DNA from: a virus
Strand: one strand, 5' to 3'
Virus record (IMG/VR): IMGVR_UViG_3300036820_000643
Location: 1-46,031 of that record
Length of the DNA: 46,031 nucleotides
Shown here: positions 7,422 to 15,726 of the stretch, piece by piece
Layout of the letters: every line of letters starts with the position of its first letter
How positions within the stretch are numbered: position 1 is the stretch's first letter
Translations under genes and position numbers: made by a program
Notes under the pieces: generated by a model
What the model was told of the DNA's origin: nothing
Databases searched by the model: none
The model's input: only the letters and a program-made list of their open reading frames with translations

Positions 7422-7526
7422 ATGAGCGCCAAGCACTTCAAGGCATCCCTCCGGCTCCTGTGCACCATTGCGCTCGTTTTCGCCCTCGTGACAGCAATCG
7501 TCGAAATATTAATTCACCTTACATAA
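7422..7526 (+). CDS. Single-pass membrane peptide, 34 aa
   Basis: A 34-residue peptide with a basic N-terminus (SAKHFKASLR) and one hydrophobic helix (LLCTIALVFALVTAIVEILI). Its TAA is directly abutted by the next ATG, implying coupling. Size and layout suit a small membrane modulator; function unknown. Confidence 0.5.
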   Translation: MSAKHFKASLRLLCTIALVFALVTAIVEILIHLT

Positions 7527-8033
7527 ATGCTTAGAATCTTCGCCCGATGGTGGGCCAAGCGGAAATACATATTCAGCCAGGAATCAGAAGCGGCAACGAA
7601 TGACCTTAACGCCGGACTTGCGCTCAAGCTCGCCGGTGAGAAGCGCGCGCTTGTGGATAGGCTAAAAAACGAAGCTGACGAGATCGATGCCAACATCAAG
7701 AGCATGGACGAAAAGCTCGACAAGGGTTTCTACGAATGCGAGAACGGGCATGAGAACAGCGAAGCACAGCACGCGACCGCCGAGGCATTCGATATAACAA
7801 CCTGTCTCCAATGCCAGCGGCCCGCGAAGTTCATCAAACGAGACCTCATGACCGGCCAGGAGAAGTACGAATCAGATAAAGAGCGCAAGGATGCCGAGAA
7901 AATCGCCACTGACAAGCGCACCCAGGCCGCGGCCGAGGAAACGAATCTGGCAGAGAGCGAGCGGACCGCAAAATACTTCAAGGGACTCGCCGCGAACAGC
8001 CGCACGATCGCGGACCGAATACGACAACTATGA
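7527..8033 (+). CDS. Coiled-coil protein with zinc-ribbon hairpin, 168 aa
   Basis: Two long charged helices (about residues 30-68 and 105-165) flank CENGHE and CLQC, spaced 24 residues apart, a zinc-binding pair resembling a Rad50-type hook. There is no ATPase head, so it is not a Rad50. A basic patch with two Trp opens the protein. It starts immediately after the 34-residue membrane peptide. Function unknown. Confidence 0.65.
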   Translation: MLRIFARWWAKRKYIFSQESEAATNDLNAGLALKLAGEKRALVDRLKNEADEIDANIKSMDEKLDKGFYECENGHENSEAQHATAEAFDITTCLQCQRPAKFIKRDLMTGQEKYESDKERKDAEKIATDKRTQAAAEETNLAESERTAKYFKGLAANSRTIADRIRQL

Positions 8034-8079
8034 TCCCATTCCCGACGAAAAGGTCGAGGCAAACCTAAATATCACGACA

Positions 8080-8259
8080 ATGGATTATGAAGCAGCGCCG
8101 GAAGGCGGTATCAAGGAAGCAGGAGCCGAGCAGCCGGCAGCGGCGCCCGCGGCAGAAGAAGTGAAGACAGAACCGACAGCCGAAGAAGCCGTGCCGGAGA
8201 CGGCGGTGGAAAAGGCGCAAGAGGAATCTCCGGCGGCAGAAGAGAAGACCGAAGACTAA
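8080..8259 (+). CDS. Ala/Glu-rich acidic protein, 59 aa
   Basis: A low-complexity protein built of Ala, Glu, Pro and Thr (EEVKTEPTAEEAVPET), probably disordered. I took the ATG at 8080, after the A-rich leader atatcacgaca; a longer reading in the same frame is a shadow of the preceding gene. The structured RNA candidate begins five bases after its stop. Confidence 0.5.
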   Translation: MDYEAAPEGGIKEAGAEQPAAAPAAEEVKTEPTAEEAVPETAVEKAQEESPAAEEKTED

Positions 8260-8264
8260 TCACC

Positions 8265-8396
8265 AGCCGGGAAGGTGAAGCCGCAAGGCCACCGCAGGAA
8301 CAATTGGCGGGAACCGATCTAGACGGCATTTTGCCCGAACAAGGCATTCTTACCTGCGCAACCGCCCCACCCGTCGGGCAAAGGGGTTTCCCGGCT
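8265..8396 (+). ncRNA. Candidate structured RNA with nested stems and GNRA hairpin
   Basis: Outer arms AGCCGGGAA (8265-8273) and TTCCCGGCT (8388-8396) pair perfectly. Inside them TTTGCCCGA (8330-8338) pairs with TCGGGCAAA (8374-8382). A hairpin GGTG-AA-GCC-GCAA-GGC-CACC (8274-8293) carries a GNRA tetraloop. The closing stem is followed by a U-rich stretch (tctttt), so the unit may end in its own terminator. The reading on either strand is not an obvious protein. I recognise no known RNA class. Confidence 0.5.
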
Positions 8397-8400
8397 TCTT

Positions 8401-8661
8401 TTAGATCAATTTACGAAGTGACTCCTTAAACAGAGGAGTGAAAACATCCTTCGAGAACGCATCCCTGAGGAGATGAAGCAAGTCCTTTTCAGACAAGTCC
8501 AACGGGCGCGGAACGATCTTGCCATCCTTCCACCAGGAAAAGCGAACTTCCTCCTCTCCCGATTCCTTGATATGTAGCTTCTCGATCCGTGCCTCGTCTC
8601 CACTTGGGAAACGCCTAATCGCCGGATCGGTTAGCTCTACCGCATATTTAGTTTCTCGCAT
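8401..8661 (-). CDS. Hypothetical protein, 86 aa, leftward
   Basis: An 86-residue charged protein with a predicted beta hairpin (EEVRFSWWKDGKIVPRPL) followed by helices. The start MRETKYAVEL was chosen over a longer reading because GAGGGAGA lies before it and the upstream part is antisense to the rightward gene at 8684. It converges on the structured RNA at 8265-8396. Family not recognised. Confidence 0.55.
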   Translation of the reverse strand: MRETKYAVELTDPAIRRFPSGDEARIEKLHIKESGEEEVRFSWWKDGKIVPRPLDLSEKDLLHLLRDAFSKDVFTPLFKESLRKLI

Positions 8662-8683
8662 GAAATTCTCCCTCACAACTAGC

Positions 8684-9028
8684 ATGACATACGAACTTGC
8701 AAAACAACTGAAAGACGCGGGGTTTGTGGTCGGCGATTTTGGCGGCGTGCGTTGCATACACACGGGTGATAAGTACCCGCGCATGACCGCTTCAATAACT
8801 TGTAGCGACGCTTCAGGCCAGCAAGATGGCACGCATTGCGAGCGGGTTTATTTTCCTACGCTCTATGAGCTTATTGAAGCCTGCAGCGATGACTTTTATT
8901 CCCTTTGGCGCAGTCAAACGGGAGAATGGCGCGCGGCAAAATCAGACGACGAGCCAAATTTTTCAAATGGTTCAACTCCCGAAGAAGCAGTCGCCCGGCT
9001 TTGGCTTTCCCTGCATTCCCCGAAATGA
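8684..9028 (+). CDS. Conserved phage hypothetical protein (ELAKQLKDAGF type)
   Basis: A 114-residue protein with a pattern I have seen in many phage genomes: MTYELAKQLKDAGF at the start, YFPTLYELIEACSDDF in the middle, and STPEEAVARLWLSLH at the end. It is a small alpha/beta protein with no known role. Its TGA overlaps the following ATG. Confidence 0.65.
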   Translation: MTYELAKQLKDAGFVVGDFGGVRCIHTGDKYPRMTASITCSDASGQQDGTHCERVYFPTLYELIEACSDDFYSLWRSQTGEWRAAKSDDEPNFSNGSTPEEAVARLWLSLHSPK

Positions 9029-9216
9029 TCGAACGCTACACAATAAAATTCGGCCCGGCCGTGAGCCAGAAGGAGCTTGAGAAGATCATCAACTCTGGCG
9101 AAGGTCACTTCACGCCGGACGACCTCAAGAAGGTGAAAGCGCGGATTGAGATCGTCGCAGAATTCGAGGACTTGAAGAAGATCAATGAATTTCTGAAGCA
9201 ATTGCAGAGGTCGTGA
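9025..9216 (+). CDS. Hypothetical small protein, 63 aa
   Basis: A 63-residue lysine/glutamate-rich protein, mostly helical (SQKELEKIINSGEG, DDLKKVKARIEI, LKKINEFLKQLQ). It is coupled to the preceding gene by an ATGA overlap. Function unknown. Confidence 0.55.
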   Translation: MIERYTIKFGPAVSQKELEKIINSGEGHFTPDDLKKVKARIEIVAEFEDLKKINEFLKQLQRS

Positions 9217-9247
9217 TACACTCCGAAACCAGAGCCCCAGGTGTCTT

Positions 9248-9709
9248 ATGGATGATACGAATGCAATCGCACGCTCATTTGATCTCCGCAAAATCTACAA
9301 CCTAACTGCGTCTATCTCGAAATGGTTTTTTTATTTTCTTACAACCGCGCAGCTCATCGTGGCCGCGTCGCTTCCTGCGGTAGCATTGATTTCACCCAAA
9401 CAATCCTCGCCGATCAAAGATGGCTTACTCGGGGCTACACTGCTGGTACTGCAGGGCCTTCAGCAGACATTCCGGTTCGAGAAGAAGTGGATTCAGAATC
9501 GAGTAGCCGTGAGGGTTCTCAAGAGTGATGAGCAATTATATTGTGAACGCGCCGGACCCTATCGCAATATGACCGATGAAGAGGCAAGGATTACGCTGGT
9601 CGAGCGCACCGAGAAATTCGCAAATCTTCAAAACGAGCAATGGAAGGACCTTATGGAGGCGACCTTTCAAGGTGATAAGCATCACCCCAATCGTAACGCA
9701 AAACTATAG
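9248..9709 (+). CDS. DUF4231 (SLATT-like) two-helix membrane protein
   Basis: A 153-residue protein. Two hydrophobic helices, WFFYFLTTAQLIVAASLPAVAL and GLLGATLLVLQGLQ, are followed by FRFEKKWIQNRVAVRVLKSDEQLYCERAGPY and a C-terminal charged helix ending EQWKDLM. This is the layout of DUF4231/SLATT proteins, a membrane family predicted to act in nucleotide-signalled bacterial conflict systems. Here it stands alone beside packaging genes, with no visible nucleotide-generating partner. A GGTG motif lies shortly before the ATG. It is likely a moron affecting host membranes or superinfection. Confidence 0.7.
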   Translation: MDDTNAIARSFDLRKIYNLTASISKWFFYFLTTAQLIVAASLPAVALISPKQSSPIKDGLLGATLLVLQGLQQTFRFEKKWIQNRVAVRVLKSDEQLYCERAGPYRNMTDEEARITLVERTEKFANLQNEQWKDLMEATFQGDKHHPNRNAKL

Positions 9710-9778
9710 TTCAGATCGGTCTAGCTCTAGCTTTTTTCTGGCGCGAGGGTACGATTAGAGAAACCTCCCAATCCTTCC

Positions 9779-10303
9779 ATGCCCCTCATAGCCAAGGACA
9801 AAAAGCAGTATCTCATCGCACGGGTGCGGTCTCTTATCGCCCAGGATCATCAGATCCCCCTTGATGATCTCGCCGTGCGCCTCGACCGCGAGTTTGGCAT
9901 CAAGATCGAGCGGCACTATCTTTCAACCCTTGTAAAGAAAATCTATGCCGAGCGCGTAAAGCGCGCGGACCGTCAGACGCTCAACTACGCCCTCGCCTCA
10001 TTCGAGGACACCATGACCCAGGTGGTACGTGTTGCATGGGAGATCGCCAACGATCCCTTTGCACGCAAGCAGGACCGCGTCATGGCCCTCCGCGAGATCC
10101 GCGAGGCCAACAGCGCGGTATTTGAGAAACTATTCGACGCAGGCGTGTTCGAACGCAAGCTCGGCACGCTTGACGCCACGATCCGCAATCTTCCGCTGCC
10201 TGAAGAAAAGAAGGAAGCGATCAGGATTGGATTCGCAAACTGGAAACTCTTAGACCCCCCGAAGGAGGATGCCCAACGAGAACACGCCGGCCAGCCCGGC
10301 TGA
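9779..10303 (+). CDS. terS: Terminase small subunit (by position and fold)
   Basis: A 174-residue, mostly helical protein. The N-terminal part (ALIAQD..IPLDDLAVRLDREFGIKIERHYLSTLVKKIY) looks like a helix-turn-helix, followed by helices suited to oligomer formation. Small terminases diverge too far for firm recognition by eye; the call rests on the DNA-binding-like N-terminus and the 35-base overlap with the large subunit. It would recognise the packaging start site on phage DNA. Confidence 0.65.
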   Translation: MPLIAKDKKQYLIARVRSLIAQDHQIPLDDLAVRLDREFGIKIERHYLSTLVKKIYAERVKRADRQTLNYALASFEDTMTQVVRVAWEIANDPFARKQDRVMALREIREANSAVFEKLFDAGVFERKLGTLDATIRNLPLPEEKKEAIRIGFANWKLLDPPKEDAQREHAGQPG

Positions 10304-11714
10304 TATATTTTTTGAAACATACGAGGCCCGCAAAGAGAGCAGGAAACATCTGCTCGGCTTTTCGCTGATCTACCTCACCGGATACTTTACCGATCCTCCC
10401 GCCACGTTCCATGCTGAACTTGTCCACGCATTAGCGGATGAGCAAGAGCGGCGCGTCCTAATCCTTGGCTTTCGCGGGTCAGGGAAGAGCACGTTCGGCA
10501 GCTTGGCCCTCCCCCTGTGGGCCGCGCTCGAATACCCCGAGAAATATCCCTTCATCATCCTCGTTGCTGATTCCAGCCGCCAGGCGACGCTCAACATCTC
10601 CGCGATCAAGCACGAGCTCGAAACGAACAACCTCATCAAACAGGACTACGGCGAGATCAAGGGAAACGTCATTGAAGATTTCTCGCTCCAGGGCGAAGGC
10701 GAGGAGTGGCAGAAGCAGAACATTGTCCTCTCGAACGGCGTGAGAATCTTGGCTCGTTCCCGCGGGCAGAAGGTCAGAGGTCTCAGGCATCTCCAATACC
10801 GGCCCCGACTGATCGTAGTGGACGACCCGGAGGACGGCGAATGGGTTAGAACGAAGGAGAACCGCGACAAGACCGATCGTTGGCTTCACAGCGAGATCAT
10901 GCCGGGCATGGACGCCCGCAAGGGCAAGCTCGTCGTCATCGGGAACCTTTTGCACATGGACGCGCTGCTCTCCCGTTTACGTGCGCCCGGTACCGGATTC
11001 AAATGCCTCGAATTCCCGCTGATAGATAAGGGCGGCAAATGTACCTGGCCCGCGATGTATCCCACGGAGCAGAGCCTCAAAGACAAAGAGCGCGATATGG
11101 GCGCGATCCCGTGGCAACGGGAAATGCTCCTGAAGATCGTCTCGGACGACGAAGCGATCATCAAGCCGGAAGACATTCATTACTATGACGAGTTCCCGAA
11201 AGGCATCGCGGCGATCAAAGGCCATGGGGTTGACCTTGCGATCTCACAGAAGGAAGGCGCGGACTACACAGCGATCGTGAGCGGCGAAGTGTTCTACGAG
11301 GACAACGCGCCGAAGATCTACGTCAGGCCCAAGCCATATAACGAGCACGTCACGTTCCACAACTTCTTGCAGAAGGTGAGGAACATCCCCGGCGAGCTTG
11401 GCGGCGCGAATCTGTTCTTCGTGGAAGACGTGGCGTATCAGAAAGCAGCGATACAGGAAATGGAGCGCGCGCTCCTGCCTGTAGTCCCGATGAAGCCGCA
11501 GGGCGACAAACGTGCCCGGCTGCAGGTCGTCGCGCCGTACATCAAGAATGGCACCGTGCTATTCCCGCGTGCAGGATGCGAGGAACTGCTCGGGCAGATG
11601 TTCAATCTCGGAGTGGAGTCACACGACGATCTAAACGATGCGCTCGTTTATTTGCTGCAAGGGCTTGTCAGCCAGGGGTTGGAGCTGCCGAAGATTCATT
11701 GGATTGAGGCGTAG
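10269..11714 (+). CDS. terL: Terminase large subunit
   Basis: A 481-residue packaging motor. Walker A is GFRGSGKST (67-75) and Walker B is IVVDDPED (182-189). The C-terminal RNase H-like nuclease has GVDLAISQKEGADYTAIV (D322) and the late acidic cluster SHDDLNDAL. ATP hydrolysis drives DNA into the prohead and the nuclease cuts concatemers. AGGAGG touches the ATG with no spacer, so initiation probably depends on coupling from the overlapping small-subunit gene. Confidence 0.92.
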   Translation: MPNENTPASPADIFFETYEARKESRKHLLGFSLIYLTGYFTDPPATFHAELVHALADEQERRVLILGFRGSGKSTFGSLALPLWAALEYPEKYPFIILVADSSRQATLNISAIKHELETNNLIKQDYGEIKGNVIEDFSLQGEGEEWQKQNIVLSNGVRILARSRGQKVRGLRHLQYRPRLIVVDDPEDGEWVRTKENRDKTDRWLHSEIMPGMDARKGKLVVIGNLLHMDALLSRLRAPGTGFKCLEFPLIDKGGKCTWPAMYPTEQSLKDKERDMGAIPWQREMLLKIVSDDEAIIKPEDIHYYDEFPKGIAAIKGHGVDLAISQKEGADYTAIVSGEVFYEDNAPKIYVRPKPYNEHVTFHNFLQKVRNIPGELGGANLFFVEDVAYQKAAIQEMERALLPVVPMKPQGDKRARLQVVAPYIKNGTVLFPRAGCEELLGQMFNLGVESHDDLNDALVYLLQGLVSQGLELPKIHWIEA

Positions 11715-12309
11715 CATCTACTTCCAGCCCGAGACTTTTCCGGATCGCCAATCTCGCTCGCTCGCGCTTCATAAACAATTCGCGCTGCGATGTTTGGTAG
11801 AACTGGAAGTTATCCGCAGAAAGAGCCGCTGCCAGATTGTTTGCAAACACTCCAAGACTACTGAATGCCTCCGCTAGTTCATTATCACAAGCGATTTCGA
11901 TAAGTAGTCTACTTTCGTCAAAGGCCGCCGAGGCTTTATCCCATCGATTAGCACATTTGTTTTGATTCTCAACCAAAGTGATATTCGTGGGTTGAGCGAA
12001 TACAAGCTTTTTGGCGGTACCGAACTTAAGGAGAGACTCGTCAACTTCCGCCAATCTCTTTGCCCCTTCGAGCAGGATTTCCTTCTTCATTTCCCATTGA
12101 CGTTGCTTATTCCAGACCTGTTCGTCGATCTTCGCTTCGATTTCTTTTGTGGCCTGCCTTAGTTCAGCCGTTTGAGCCTTGAGATCTCTAAAGTCCTCTT
12201 TCGTTGCTAGGTTCGCGCCTTTCTTATCGAAATAGCTCTTGAAGTAGATGCCCGCGCCGAGCATCAATGCATAGAGCACCAGCATAAGGATCGTGGCAAT
12301 TATCCCCAT
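11668..12309 (-). CDS. Membrane-anchored coiled-coil protein, leftward
   Basis: A 213-residue protein. One N-terminal transmembrane helix (IATILMLVLYALMLGAGIYF) is followed by KGANLATKEDFRDL, a phrase frequent in chromosomal bacterial proteins of unknown function, and a long coiled coil. Purine-rich GGGGGA precedes the ATG. It overlaps the end of terL by 47 bases on the opposite strand, the pattern of inserted cargo. Confidence 0.65.
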   Translation of the reverse strand: MGIIATILMLVLYALMLGAGIYFKSYFDKKGANLATKEDFRDLKAQTAELRQATKEIEAKIDEQVWNKQRQWEMKKEILLEGAKRLAEVDESLLKFGTAKKLVFAQPTNITLVENQNKCANRWDKASAAFDESRLLIEIACDNELAEAFSSLGVFANNLAAALSADNFQFYQTSQRELFMKRERARLAIRKSLGLEVDATPQSNESSAAPTPG

Positions 12310-12354
12310 AGCTTTTTTCCCCCGAATTGCTACGCTAAGGATAATCCCTCCCAG

Positions 12355-12756
12355 ATGTCCACCGCGCTAGAAGTCAAGCGTGTTCCCCTCTCAGAAGATC
12401 TCCTCCATCCAGGCGACTTTGTTTTCATTGGCAAGCGCGATCCGCGGCGGACATTTCAAAGCATCCCGCTCGATCCGCCATCAATCTATGCCGACGATCT
12501 TGTGAAAGGATTCATCAAAACGATTTGGTGGAAGTTCTTCGGCAAGAAGTATGAGCTAAAGCAGATCGTCGAGTTTGTGTGGCCCGAGATCGACACCGTC
12601 ATCATCAACTGCCCGGAGTGCAATCAGCCGCTCGCCACGACGGGAAGCCACAAGATCGTCAGTCTTGATCCGCTCACGATCGAGACGCCGCTCACGTGTC
12701 CTTATTCAAAGACCCATACCTTCAAGGTCGTCGAAGGAAAAATCACGCTCGCCTAA
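12355..12756 (+). CDS. Hypothetical protein with Cys cluster, 133 aa
   Basis: A 133-residue protein between terminase and portal. CPECNQP and CPYSKTH in the second half suggest metal binding. Family not recognised. A GATAAT box nine bases before the ATG may restart transcription after the leftward insert. Its TAA is directly abutted by the portal GTG. Confidence 0.6.
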   Translation: MSTALEVKRVPLSEDLLHPGDFVFIGKRDPRRTFQSIPLDPPSIYADDLVKGFIKTIWWKFFGKKYELKQIVEFVWPEIDTVIINCPECNQPLATTGSHKIVSLDPLTIETPLTCPYSKTHTFKVVEGKITLA

Positions 12757-15108
12757 GTGTCGTCTCCTTCCCTCAACTCCAACAGCAAGCCAGGATGGTT
12801 CCCGCGTATGATGCGCGGCATTGCTTCGCGCATCGATCCCGAAATATACGAGCAGAGCCAGGGCGGATTGAGTTTCACCCGGTACGGTCTCACGAAAGCA
12901 TCTGGCGGAAAGTTCGGCGACATCGACACGAGCGGCAATCAGTTCGCGATCGAGCGACCCGGCGGCGGCCATCACATCGATCCCGAGAAAGCGCTTGCGA
13001 ACAATCGCGGCTACGTCTATGCGGCGGTAAATGCAAAAGCGCGAGAAGTGCAGAACATCGACTTCCGGCTGTTCGAAGTAGACGGCAAGGATCATCAGGA
13101 AAAGACCGAAAACGCGATCCTCGATCTCTTGGACGGCGTGAATCCGGACATGATCGGCTCCGAGCTGAAGTACCTTACGTCATCCCATCTCGACCTCGTC
13201 GGGAATTGTTACTGGCTGCTCACGGACAAGAGCGGCAATCCGGTGAAGGATGACCTTACAAAACCGGAGGCGATCTATCTCCTCGACCCTTCTAAGATCC
13301 ATCCCGTCATCGACAAGGACAATTTCCCGTTCCGCATCAAGGGCTACAAGATGAAGCTTGAATCGCGGAACATCGTCTTCAGCCCCGGCTGCATCATCCA
13401 GTTCCGCTCGCCGGACCCGAGCAATTTCTACGAGGGAAGAGGAATCGTACAGGCGGGCGCGGAGTACATCGACAACGACAACTATGCGATGGAGTTCAAC
13501 CGCAAATTCTTTATGAACGGTGCTCGGCCTGCGGGGTTCCTTGAGACCGACATGGTCGCGGAAACACAAGTGGAGTCACTCAAGATCGGTTTCGCCGACA
13601 CGCATGGCGGTATCGAGAACATGAATCGGATTGCCGTCCTACCGAAAGGAGTGAAGTGGACCCCCGCCGGAACCAACCCGAAGGACATGGACTTCAAGAA
13701 CCTGTCTGAGAACATGCGCGACCGCATCCTTGCGCTCTTTGGAGTAAGTAAGACGATTCTCGGTACGGCGGAATCGGACACGAACCGCGCGACGGCAGAA
13801 ACTGCGGACTATGTGTTCGCGAAGCGTGTCATAAAGCCGCACATGCAGCGCATCTGTGATTTCATCAACGAGAAGTTAGTCCCGCGCTACGGCGACAACC
13901 TCTACATCAGCTTTATCGATCCTGTGCCTGAGGATCGTGCGGCGCGCACGACCGAGATGCAAGCGACGATCGGAAGCCAGCCGTTACTCACGATCAACGA
14001 GGCCCGCGACGAGTACATGGGCTTGGGTCCGGTCGAAGGCGGCGACGTGCTCATGAGCCCGACGACCATGCAGCCATCCGGCGAGCCGGTGGGCGACGGC
14101 GACGTAACTCCGCAGCCGGAGGGTGGGAATGAGCCGGAGAAGTTATACCGCAAGGCGATCGAAGCGAAGGTTCAGAAAGCGGCGAACGGCGAGCGAGTTG
14201 CCTTTCGTCCGGTGAGAACGAAGCTTCAAGCCCGTGCGAAGAGCCGCGTATCAATGGCAGAATCGCTCACAAAAAAGATCACCGCAGACCTCAAAGCAAA
14301 ACTCGATCACCCCACGAAGAAATTCGGTTCGACGAAAGAGCAGGACGAAGTGCAGTGGAAGGAGTGGAGCGAATACACCGCGGCGGCTGAGAAGGAGATC
14401 GCGGAGACGATGCGGAAGATCAACGGCGAGCAGAAAAAGGAAGTGCTTGCCAGTCTTCCCTCGGCCATAGAGAAGGGCATCGATCCTACCAAGCTTTTCA
14501 ATATCGACAATTGGATCTCCATCACGACGAATGCCGTGACGCCGATCATGGAGACTCTCTTTGAACACCAGTCACGTACCGCAGCGGCCGAGATCGGCAA
14601 ACCTGAACTCAATCCCTTCAACGACACGACGCGCGCGGCGGTCAAGACCTCCGTTCAGCGAATGTCAGAGAGCTACAACGAGACAACTCTTTCCGCGCTC
14701 GAATCGCACATCAACGACGGTCTCCAGGCGGGTGAGAGTCTTACCGACATCACGAAGCGCGTCGAAGAAATCTACGAATGGAGCGACGAAAAGCGCGCCG
14801 TCACTGTGGCGAAGACCGAATCCTTCAGGACCGCAAACGATGCACTAAAGTCCGCTTGGCAGCAGTCCGGCGTTGTAAAGACAGTCAAGTGGTACACGAG
14901 CCAGACTTCTAATGTGTGCCCGTTTTGTCGGGCAATGGACGGCAAGACTGTCGGCATCGACGATAACTTCTTTGAGAACGGCGCGAGCCTCACTGTCGGC
15001 GAAGGCGACGACGCGAAGACCATGTCCCTCGATTACGGTGACGTGAGCGCGCCGCCATTGCATCCGAACTGCATGTGCTTCCTGCGCCCCGAGGACGTGT
15101 CAATTTGA
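12757..15108 (+). CDS. Portal protein fused to MuF-type head morphogenesis protein
   Basis: A 783-residue protein. Residues about 60-430 carry an HK97-type portal: NNRGYVYAAVNAKAREVQNI, FRSPDPSNFYEGRG, then FGVSKTILGTAES, and INEARDEYMGLGP. After a charged, glutamine/glutamate-rich linker, residues about 640-783 form a Mu gpF/SPP1 gp7 domain, with VAKTESFRTAND, CPFCRAMDGKTVG and PPLHPNCMCFLRP. Portals form the ring for DNA entry; MuF proteins are minor head proteins usually encoded separately just downstream. GTG start abuts the preceding TAA. Confidence 0.88.
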   Translation: MSSPSLNSNSKPGWFPRMMRGIASRIDPEIYEQSQGGLSFTRYGLTKASGGKFGDIDTSGNQFAIERPGGGHHIDPEKALANNRGYVYAAVNAKAREVQNIDFRLFEVDGKDHQEKTENAILDLLDGVNPDMIGSELKYLTSSHLDLVGNCYWLLTDKSGNPVKDDLTKPEAIYLLDPSKIHPVIDKDNFPFRIKGYKMKLESRNIVFSPGCIIQFRSPDPSNFYEGRGIVQAGAEYIDNDNYAMEFNRKFFMNGARPAGFLETDMVAETQVESLKIGFADTHGGIENMNRIAVLPKGVKWTPAGTNPKDMDFKNLSENMRDRILALFGVSKTILGTAESDTNRATAETADYVFAKRVIKPHMQRICDFINEKLVPRYGDNLYISFIDPVPEDRAARTTEMQATIGSQPLLTINEARDEYMGLGPVEGGDVLMSPTTMQPSGEPVGDGDVTPQPEGGNEPEKLYRKAIEAKVQKAANGERVAFRPVRTKLQARAKSRVSMAESLTKKITADLKAKLDHPTKKFGSTKEQDEVQWKEWSEYTAAAEKEIAETMRKINGEQKKEVLASLPSAIEKGIDPTKLFNIDNWISITTNAVTPIMETLFEHQSRTAAAEIGKPELNPFNDTTRAAVKTSVQRMSESYNETTLSALESHINDGLQAGESLTDITKRVEEIYEWSDEKRAVTVAKTESFRTANDALKSAWQQSGVVKTVKWYTSQTSNVCPFCRAMDGKTVGIDDNFFENGASLTVGEGDDAKTMSLDYGDVSAPPLHPNCMCFLRPEDVSI

Positions 15109-15148
15109 CCTATTGCATAACTCCGAATAACCAACATAATTCAAAGCA

Positions 15149-15709
15149 ATGACTCTTGATTCCGTCGCCAATTTCATACAGCTCACCGCGTCGCAGGGGT
15201 ACGGATCGACAGACACGTCCATTGTCGTTACTTCAATTCCTTCAAACTTTCCTTCAGCGCCGTTTAATATGGTCTGGTGGGATTCGACGACCTATGTGAA
15301 TCCGTTGCTTGATCCGAACGTCGAGATCGTCCGCGTGACCGGCATATCTGGCGCTACCCTCACGATCACCCGCGCACAGGAAGAGACGAGCGCATCGACC
15401 AAGAACACGACCGGTCATACCTACAGCTTGATCCTTGCGATCACGGCCAAGATGATTAGCGACATCGGCAGCAATCTCCAGAAGCCGTGGCGCTTAGTCA
15501 ATGTGGACGGCACGATCGACGGGAACAACACAACATTCACACTCGCCGGTGCGATAACGCCGTTCGATCCCGATTCGATGCACTTGCGGCTTGCTCGTCA
15601 AGAGCAGGAGCAGGGCATTGACTATACGATTTCAGGCACTACGATTACTTACATAACTCCTCCCCCGGCCTCGCTCGCAGGCCAACCCCACATTGCCCAA
15701 TATCAATAA
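15149..15709 (+). CDS. Phage structural protein, probable fibre/baseplate accessory
   Basis: A 186-residue beta-rich protein. The N-terminal half resembles a small barrel domain found in phage receptor-binding parts (VEIVRVTGISGATLTITRAQE). The end (NTTFTLAGAI, IDYTISGTTITYITPPP) resembles the beta units in tail-fibre proteins. The leader is A-rich and lacks a Shine-Dalgarno site. It opens the block of fibre-like genes between portal and protease. Confidence 0.6.
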   Translation: MTLDSVANFIQLTASQGYGSTDTSIVVTSIPSNFPSAPFNMVWWDSTTYVNPLLDPNVEIVRVTGISGATLTITRAQEETSASTKNTTGHTYSLILAITAKMISDIGSNLQKPWRLVNVDGTIDGNNTTFTLAGAITPFDPDSMHLRLARQEQEQGIDYTISGTTITYITPPPASLAGQPHIAQYQ

Positions 15710-15726
15710 ATAAATCACCCACATAA

